64,000 bases of DNA from Pyrrhosoma nymphula (taxonomy: Eukaryota > Arthropoda > Insecta > Odonata > Coenagrionidae). Of the stretch, positions 43,201-52,200 are shown in pieces (the first letter of the stretch is position 1; each line of letters starts with the position of its first letter). The notes under the pieces are model-generated. The model ran no database searches. It worked only from the letters and a program-made list of their open reading frames with translations, and was not told the origin of the DNA. The stretch spans positions 51,179,483 to 51,243,482 of the forward strand of contig OY754329.1 in assembly GCA_963573305.1 (NCBI GenBank), read 5' to 3'. Both the position numbers and the translations under genes were made by a program.

Positions 43201-46200
43201 TGGTAAAAATAGAAACTTGGAACATAAGGACCATGATGAGGGCTGGGGAGCTTGAAAATATTAAACTGGAAATGGAAAAAGGAAAAATAGCTTTGGGATT
43301 GTTCGAGGTGAGATGGAAGGATAGCGGAGACTATTGGAGAGATAGCTACAGGGTAATCTATAGTGGTGGAGATGAGAGTCAACGTGGGGTAGGCATGGTG
43401 TTAAACACAAAATTTTGGGCTGAGGGTGGTAAACATTAAACAGGTGAGCAACAGGATACTAGTGGTAGAAATAAAAGCACGCCCGACGAATTTCGTACTG
43501 GTCCAGGTATACATGCCTACAAGCAACCATAGGGATGAAGAGGTGTACGAGCAAGTAGAAAAAATAATTAGAGAACTGCCGGGAAAGAAAAACCTGATAG
43601 TGATGGGTGGCTGGAATGCAGTGGTGGGGGAAGGGAGGGACTGATTAGAAGTGGGAGGGTTTGGGCTAGGAAGAAGAAATGATCATGGTGAAAAGGCAGT
43701 TGAGTTTTGTAGAAGAAATAAATTAGTAGTGACAAACACTTAGTTTAAACATCACCCCAGGCATAGGTACACATGGAAAATGCCAGGGAATACTGGGAGA
43801 TACCAAATTGATGATATAATTGCGATATTCCACAGAGGAAAAATCATTCGCCTTGACCGGGATTCGAACCCGGATCCCTCGATTTCGCGCCGAGTGCTTT
43901 AACCAGTTAAGCTACCGAGGCATCCTTCTCCCCTGTGGAAAATTGATTGAAAAAATTAGCAACGATGTACTCACTTAAAATTTCCCAGGAGCCGCGCTCG
44001 AGTAATGACTTCTGTAACTATTACTTGTTCTATAGTGAACATGATATAGGTAAAAAAGAGATGGTAACAGTTTCCGAGGTTATGTAAAAAACTTTTGCTA
44101 TGACCTTTTTGTGGAGCAACATATTATATTGAAGTGAAGCCTGTATCGTGGAGCAAAGGAAGATATTAGATTCCAGCACAAATAAATATCACGTAATGAT
44201 AACACTATTTCTTTTCCCACTTCATGTTTATTCCAAGTGAAGGAATTTAACTTTTCATTCATGGTTTGGAACTGCATACTTTCAGGTATCATTACTCGAG
44301 CGCGGCTCCTGGGAAATTTTAAGTGAGTACATCGTTGCTAATTAAAAAGTAATAAGCCGCTCATTGTTTACGGCCTTGAGAAAGACCCACGACTAATCGA
44401 AGCCCATCCTATTCACAATAGTATCCTTGTATTTTCGAAATTTAAACATATTAGTTCCGTCAGAATGTGTAGCCTCTTTTCGGCTGAACAAGAATCCTGA
44501 AATTAGCTTCGAAAGTCTCCCAAGAGCATTGATTGAAAATCCAGCAAATAGGCTGAAAATTAAAAAAAAAATTGTTGCTACTGCCTTAAATGTATGGGAG
44601 TGGGCAATTTACAGTAATTCCGTAAAATATTCTAAGGAAAAAAATTTCCACAACCTGGGATCGAACCCAAGCCACCATATGAGGATATCCGGCTAAGCAT
44701 CTCAACCCACTGGGCTACGAGGTCTGTTAGTAGAGGCGCGAACTTTAAAGTATTTATACGGAGGAAGATTCTTTAATAGCATTTTTCTCTCGAACCCGGG
44801 CCTATGTGGAAGAAAGCTGTGACACTTTTCCCGCATTCTCTCTTTAGTTTCAGAAAATAATTGCCTTGTTTGGATCCCGAACATCACTTACGCGATATAT
44901 CCTTATTAGAATAATAAATAGAAGGTTGGAGAGCAGAGCAAACTACTATTTAGGCGATGACCAATTTGGGTTCAGGAAGGGGAGGGCCACCAGATTGTGG
45001 TAATGAGGACACTTATAGAAAGAAACATCGTGAATAATCAGGATGTTTTCCCTTGCTTTGTAGATTTTGAAAAAGCGTTTGACAGAGTAAACAGGGAGAA
45101 ACTAATGCAGATACTGGGGAAAATAGGAATAGATTGGCGTGATAGGAGACTCATCCGAAACTTATATATGGGGCAGAGGGTTCAGGTGAGGGTAGCTGAG
45201 GGTGAATCAGGGTGGGCAGTTATAGGTCGCGGGGTGCGGCAAGGGTGCCCGTTGTCGCCTTTACTTTTTAACATCTATGCTGAGGAAATGGTAAGAGAGG
45301 CATGGGATGAGCTAGACGTGGGAATGAAAGTAGGAGGCCAGTGGATAAAGGCGGTTAGATTCGCAGACGACCAGGCGTTGGTGAGTCGGTCATCGAAAGG
45401 ACTGCAAACTTTAGTAGATGCACTGGAAAAGCAGTGTGAGAAATACGGAATGAAGATAAATAATAGGAAAACAAAAGTAATGAGATTCTCTAGGACAAAG
45501 AAAGCGAAGCTGGTGATAAGAGTAGGAAGTCACAAACTGGAGCAAGTTGAACAATTTAATTACTTGGGTAGTACGCTAGAAGAAAGAGGACATAGTAGCA
45601 AAGACATTAGGAGGAGAATAGCGCTAGCGAAGGAAGCGTTCAATAATAGAAGGGAGCTGATGACGGGGACCTTAAGTAAGGATGTAAAAAAGAGGCTAGT
45701 AAAGAGCTTGATATGGAGTGTGGTGTTGTATGGGGCGGAAACGTGGACCTTGAGAAAGGAAGACGAAAATAGGTGGAAGGCTTTCGAGATGTGGGTGTGG
45801 AGGAGGATGGAGAAGGTTGGACGGAAAGGAAGACAAATGAGGAAGTGCTTGATATGGTGGGCAAGGAGAGGAAACTTATGGATGAGATTAGGGGAAGGCA
45901 GGGTAGGTGGCTGGAAGTGGTAATGATAAGAGTAGGAAGTCACAAACTGGAGCAAGTTGAACAATTTAATTATTTTGGTAGTACGCTAGAAGAAACAGGA
46001 CATAGTAGAAAAGACATAAGGAGGAGAATAGCGCTAGCAAAGGAAGCATTCAATGATAGAAGGTGATGGTTTGCTGAAGGCCGTGATAGAGGGAAGGATG
46101 TTGGCGAAGTGGGGAAGGGGAAGAAAGAGATTAGGTTTCATGGATGGGATGAAGAAAGGTAGGCCTTATTCTGAAATGAAGAAAGAAATACTAGAGGTAG

Positions 46201-49200
46201 ATAGGGCACGGCACGTGTAAGAGTCCGTTGGATATTCTCTGATTTTCATCATAACCTACCTCTAACCGGTAGATTACTATAATGAATGAATGAATGTTAA
46301 AATTTAAATTGCAATTTTCCACAGATGAGGTTTATTCAACCTGGGTTTCATCACCAGGTACACAAAGTTTGCAAATCATGGTACATATTTATACAAGAGA
46401 AGGTGGGGGGGAGAGGTTAAGGAAGTTGAGGGAGGGAGGAAGGGATGAATATTACTTGCACAAGTGCTGCGGGACATCACTCCAATGAACTTTCTTGCGT
46501 TTTTAACATTTCAAATGTTATGAAAGGGTTAAGGAGGGAAGGTGTGAAGAGGGAAGGCTTGTTTGTGGAGTTAATGTTTCACTTTGCTCTTCTGATTTGG
46601 AGATACAATTTCAATAAACCATTAAACGTTAAATTTCCACAATGATACCCAAGAATTATGATGTGCCGAGTACTTAATTTTTTAGTTCTATGTTTTTAGC
46701 AAATTTTTTCAGTATTTCCCATGTGAGATTGTTGCATGGTAAATTCTAGCCCCCAGTCATAATATTATCCTGAGAAGGGTGAATCAATTAAACACTAAAA
46801 TAATTAATAGAAATAATGGATTTCTTGTTTTTCATTTTAGCTGTACATATACATACTAAGTTCAACACTCAGTCACTAGTATTTTTGTTTCATTTCAGGA
46901 ATTACTTCTAATAATTGTGTCATCATAATGCATCTTCTTAAGCTTGTATTCTCTTTTTATTTCAGAGCAATATAAGTCTGATCCTTCATGCAGTTGGGGA
47001 GTATGAACTGTCTTTGAGATTTTTAGAAAAAGCACTTGCGCTGAACATACGGTACTATGGATCCAAATCTCTCAAAGTTGCTGTGTCATATCACTTAGTG
47101 GCAAGGACACAATCATGTATGGGAGATTTCAGATCAGCGCTGCAAAATGAGAAGGAAACTTATACTATCTATAAACAGCAGGTAATACATACTTATGTGG
47201 AAGTCAATTACAACTCCTGTCGTAGGCTAATTAATACCTATCTGTTATCCTATTTAGAAATATTTTCTCACTCTGCCTCCAAAGTTTCACATATTTGGCA
47301 TTTTGCGTTGAAGTGTACTAACAGGTTTTGGTGCCAATGTTTGGGGCAACCAATGATAATCTAGGGGTATCAGAATCCCTGCATACATTTCTTATTGGAA
47401 TCACCTTCAGTGTTTATAGAACCCATGTATATCTTGGTTTCCTTATTAATTGTGACTTCGCTTGGTTTATCACTTTTTAGGCATTGGTTAAATATGCTCT
47501 TCTGCTTATTTGAGGGGAAAACCTGGAAATAAATATTATATCAGATAAATGTTGGAGATAATACAAGGAGGGAGGGAGATCAGATTGGTGTGGTTGCTGA
47601 AGTACTGGCCTCACCATCCCTAGGGCCTGGGTTTTAATCCTGGCTGTGGCATAGATGGTTCAGTGGAATCCCTATCCTTACTTGGGGACTAAGTGGAGAC
47701 CATTTCAATTGCAGTACTTTATCCTGTGTGATATTGCACTATCCATTAGATGGGTGTTAAAATGTGGACCCCTTATTGCTCTCCACCATTACGAACAACC
47801 TAATGTAGATGCCAAGTTTATTTCCACCCTTCCTCCATTCCCCGAATTATTCTTCCATTACCAACCTACCGACTTACCTTTACTGGTGTCAATGTCCTCA
47901 GTTGTCTGTCATTCCAACTAATCAAGTCCCCCCCTCAAAATAATCAAGCCACTAAGCAGCAATGATGCAAACCAATGATATTTTTATTTCCTTGTAGTTG
48001 GGAGAAGACCATGAGAAGACACGAGAATCATCCGAGTGCCTGCGTCACCTCACGACACAAGCTGTGGTGCTTCAGAAGAAGATGAATGAGATATGCAATG
48101 GGAAAGCTGGTGCGGGAGCTTCCCTACCTCCCATCCAGATTCAAGCACCTTCCATGGGCAGTGTATTAGATATGCTCAATGTAATCAATGGTATCCTCTT
48201 TGTGCAGATCAGGTAAGTCATGTTGTTTAGCATTTCTTCAATTGCTACTTGACTATTTTTTGTACAGGTTTAAGAGCAAAATTACCTTTTCTATAGTTGA
48301 TGAAATAATGTGTTGGTAGTAAAGGAATTTCTTCTCCCAAGTTTTTACATTTTAATATGTCATGATAAAGGTACTTATGTATATGTAGTTATTTTGTGTA
48401 TACATATTCAGTTAGTATATACTCGAGCCAGATTTTTTAGCTTTTTAAAATGAATTTTAATTTTCTAAATCTTTTTGGGTTAAACTTGGATTAAAATTAT
48501 TATGTATCAGAAATGCTCTATACTTCCTAATATAAGAATTCATGCATGCCCACCAGCATAAGTAATATTTTCCAGCTGTCTGGTGTATTCCCAAAAATAA
48601 AAAATTGTCTGTAACCACTTAAATCTTTATCCTCCTTTAGGGAACATTTTTTCCCACCAAGAAATTGGTTTTGTTTATCGAATGGAAACTTTAGAGACCA
48701 CTTGGTTATGTTAGATCAAATTAAATACTTGGAACAATTCTGGGCTGTGGGACTGTCATTGAGAATTTAAATACCAGCTTTCAAAATTAAACTTCTTGTT
48801 AACTGACAGTTAAACTGAACCAGACATTACCCTTGGCAGTGGTGTGACCTGGACTGATTTATGTAATTTTTACCACTATGAAATTACCGTATTTGCACAA
48901 ATCTAAGATAAAGGTGATTCTAAGAATACCCCCCTTTTTTTGGAAATCCACAATGGGAAATAAGTCGTGGATTTTTCTTGCGATTGTAAGATGAACCCAC
49001 TCTCCTTCAGAAGCCCGGAAGGGAAAAAAACATATTCCTAGATTTGTGCAAATACGGTAAATTTTTTTGTGAAACCTGGATAATGCATGTGCAAAGAAAG
49101 GCGATGACACAATTACATTTGTTAGATTATTCTTCTCATGGTATGCCGACAACATTACAAATTTCATTTTAATGACTTGCATGTACACTCGGACATAAAA

Positions 49201-52200
49201 CTGAAATCATTTGCGAAGTAACGGTGGGATCATTTTAACATAGCTGTATATCAATTGCAAAAATTTAAATAGTCGCATGTACAATTTTTTTAATTTTCAG
49301 TGGATCTCATTATTTGAGGAAATTGTATAAGCAGACTACATAGTTTGATTTCTGTGACCCTGTAAATAACCTGCAAAATACTGGAAGTGTATTGTTCTTA
49401 CCAGTTAATATCATGGCCATGAATTTGCTGCAGTTGATGACATGAATTTTTATGGTCAAACACTTATGATGGGGTAGGTTTGGATATGGAAATACATAGT
49501 ACTCCTACAGAAAGTGTTCTGGTAACACTCACAATCAGTGGCACACAAATGTTTTCGTTAATCATATTGGGAGGTTTCCATTCATGGTGTTCAAGTTAGC
49601 ACAGATCAGAACACATCAGCACACTTTAGTGTACACTAATGACGTTGAATGGAACAAAGTGCACTGGTAGGGGCAAGGACCTAGCCACGTTGAAACACAG
49701 GTTCCCGTCAGATCACCGAAGTTAAGTAATGTTGAGCCCGCAGGGAGGTTGGATGGGTGGTCCTCCTCCATACCTCTACCGGGTATGGATGGAGAGATGG
49801 CACTCCCTCCAGACCTATACTGGGAGGCCGGAGGGAGATATACCCAGACCAGCGAGGCAGGAGGGAGGAGTCCCTCCATACCTGTACCAGGAGGGTTGGA
49901 GGAGGCCCCTCCTTCATACCTCTACCGTGGTGCTCTTGTCCCCTGTCTGCAAGTGGCAGGCAGGTTAAATGTGGGATGGCACAATGGACCAAGAGGTCTT
50001 GAGGTCTATGAGGGCTCCAGAAGGCCCTCGCCCATCCTTTCAATCAATCAATCAAGTGCGCTGGTAAAACATTTGGTAATCTGCCAATAGGTAGCAATCT
50101 GTGGTGTACACCAGTCACAGCCGAATGTTTTGTACCTAGTAAATGAATCCATTCACAAATATGTAGTATTTAAAAACAAGCTTTTTACAACAGAGTTGGT
50201 AATTAAAGCTTTCCAAAACCCACGTTTGATGCCTTTATGCAAAAACTGCTATCTCAGATGCAATTATTGACTTTCTTTTGTTGTTTGTTGCACATCAACT
50301 CTGCTCCCGATGTGTTTTGATGTGCACTAGGTTTGAAATTAATGGAAGGCAAGTGGACTGTTGTGTAGCAAAGTGATTAGTGCACCAGAGCGAATGGAAA
50401 GCTCCCAATTATACATACGTTCAGTGCTTTATATATACAGTAGAACTCAAATTATCTAGATCAGTTGGTACCGGACACCATCTGGATAATCAAATATTCA
50501 GATAATTGGATAACTCAGAAAAAAGCTTATTTATTTGGGAAAAAATATCGGATCTTTATTTTGTGACTGCGAAATTACATATGTTACCTTCATTATTGGG
50601 AGATTCTTTTGTTTTTTTGTCAGAAAGAGTGTTGAAACAAAAGAAAGAAAATTATGCTATGCATAACATTTATTCATTGAAATCATTAGTACAAATGGCT
50701 AACCTATGAACAATTGGTCGATGGTAACTGATATTTTCTGCTTTCCAATGTTAATTTTATATTTCTTGTGTTATTAACGTCTAACTCATGTTCTCAGCTC
50801 TCCGTAGAGACCCCTCGAACACTAAAATTGACCAAATCGTTCCGAAAATACAACTGAACTAAGCACGCAACGTGCCCACACAAGTCCAAATTTAGATCCC
50901 CATGCACAGCGCTGTGACGTCACCTGGCAACCCCCCCTCCGCTCGTGACAAACCATATCCAGTAGTCGACGAAACAGGCTATCCAGTCATAGTTTTCGAT
51001 ATTCTGTAATCATTATAGTTTTTGCACACGAGGCCCTCGAAAGTACATAAATATTGGCCACGGCAAAACCTTACATGACACCGAGAACGAACCATAAGAT
51101 GTTTGATCGTTTAAAAAATAAACTTTGTTATATTACACACTGTATTTATTAAAACTCTACCGGTTTCGACCTTCTCAGGTCATTTTCAAGAGGTAACAAA
51201 TGACCTGAGAAGGTCGATACTGGTAGAGTTTTAATAAATACAGTGTGGAGTATAACAAAGTTTATTTTTGAAACGATCATGTCATCATTCCACAAAGTGA
51301 ACTCGCGAACCATTGATTTGATACATAAGATGTTTATTTGCATTCACATCAAAAAGCTAAATTTATGCATAATGTATTAATTTAATGACTCCAAAAACAA
51401 TGTTATTTACCTTTGTGAGTGAAATGCCTATGACTCATCATCTGCCTAGGCAGTAGCGCTGTCGCTGCACTACATAGTTTTGCTGTAGGAAGGGCCCAAT
51501 ACACTCAAATGTAGGAAGGGCCCAAGAGCGACTACTGAATATTGATTGTTGGCAAGAAGATTGCATCTTTTGAGATGTTCACTAAGGATTGATTTAGAAC
51601 CCTAAAGAAACTTATGTACTGCAGCCAATAACCATTGAACGAAATCAACGGTATAAAAGATGCAATACTCGTTTCATATAACCTATTGCCGTGAATGTAA
51701 AAAGCCAATTTTCGAGGATTTTTCCCCTCGGAGTGATCCGGATAGCTGGAGTTCGGATAATTTGAGTTGTACTGAACTTAATTATATCATGAGTGCCATT
51801 CCACTGGTGTGGAGGACAATAAATTAATGTAATTGTACAAACATCAAAGTTAGCAAAAATTATGACTCCATCATTGGCAATGAAACAAATTTGAATCAGC
51901 ATTGAATGTGTTAATAATACATCCGTAATATTGAATACTTCACTCTTAACCCTTTTACTGCAAATATCGTGAACGTCTGAAGGAAGATTTTCATCTGCTG
52001 ACTGTGGAGATTGGGTATATCCCCAGTGGTATTATATCTCCATTGGTAAATTAACTACCTTGCGATAGCGGTTTAAAAGTACATTTGGAATTTGTGTGTA
52101 AAACAACACAAATGGATGTTGTTTAATGCAAAAAATATTGAAAACTTGTGGATATTGACATGTACATTTTACGAGTGAAACCTGTAATCATTGAATGCAG

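Larger units (their letters stand above)
42990..46296 (+). mobile_element. RTE-type LINE, broken by nested insertions
   Basis: An endonuclease start (KIETWNIRTM, 43201-43233) continues through VQVYMPTSNHRDEEVYEQVE (shifted frame, 43500-43560). The reverse transcriptase resumes at about 44907 with DQFGFRKGRAT and then runs open for 308 codons (44997-45923) through FVDFEKAFDRVNR, GVRQGCPLSPLLFN and the catalytic FADDQ (45361-45375). The part between 43815 and 44900 is occupied by SINEs and a foldback element, and the linker between domains is missing. The 3' end carries AATGAATGAATGAATG (46281-46296), the short tandem-repeat tail typical of RTE elements. It is dead, and sits in a clu intron in sense orientation. 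Confidence 0.9.

Noticed and set aside
43850..43921. A functional tRNA gene
   Set aside because: The anticodon loop lacks U33 and the acceptor stem has a mismatch. The setting is a repeat cluster.
45560..45964. Minus-strand frame of 134 codons
   Set aside because: It is the antisense shadow of the RTE reverse transcriptase region.
49670..49760. A working 5S rRNA gene
   Set aside because: Only the promoter-containing part resembles 5S; the 3' half is replaced by an unrelated repetitive body with a SINE-type tail.
49616..50090. Overlapping open frames on both strands of about 80-113 codons
   Set aside because: They lie within the 5S-derived SINE. Its C/G-rich repeats lack stops in many frames, so they are not genes.
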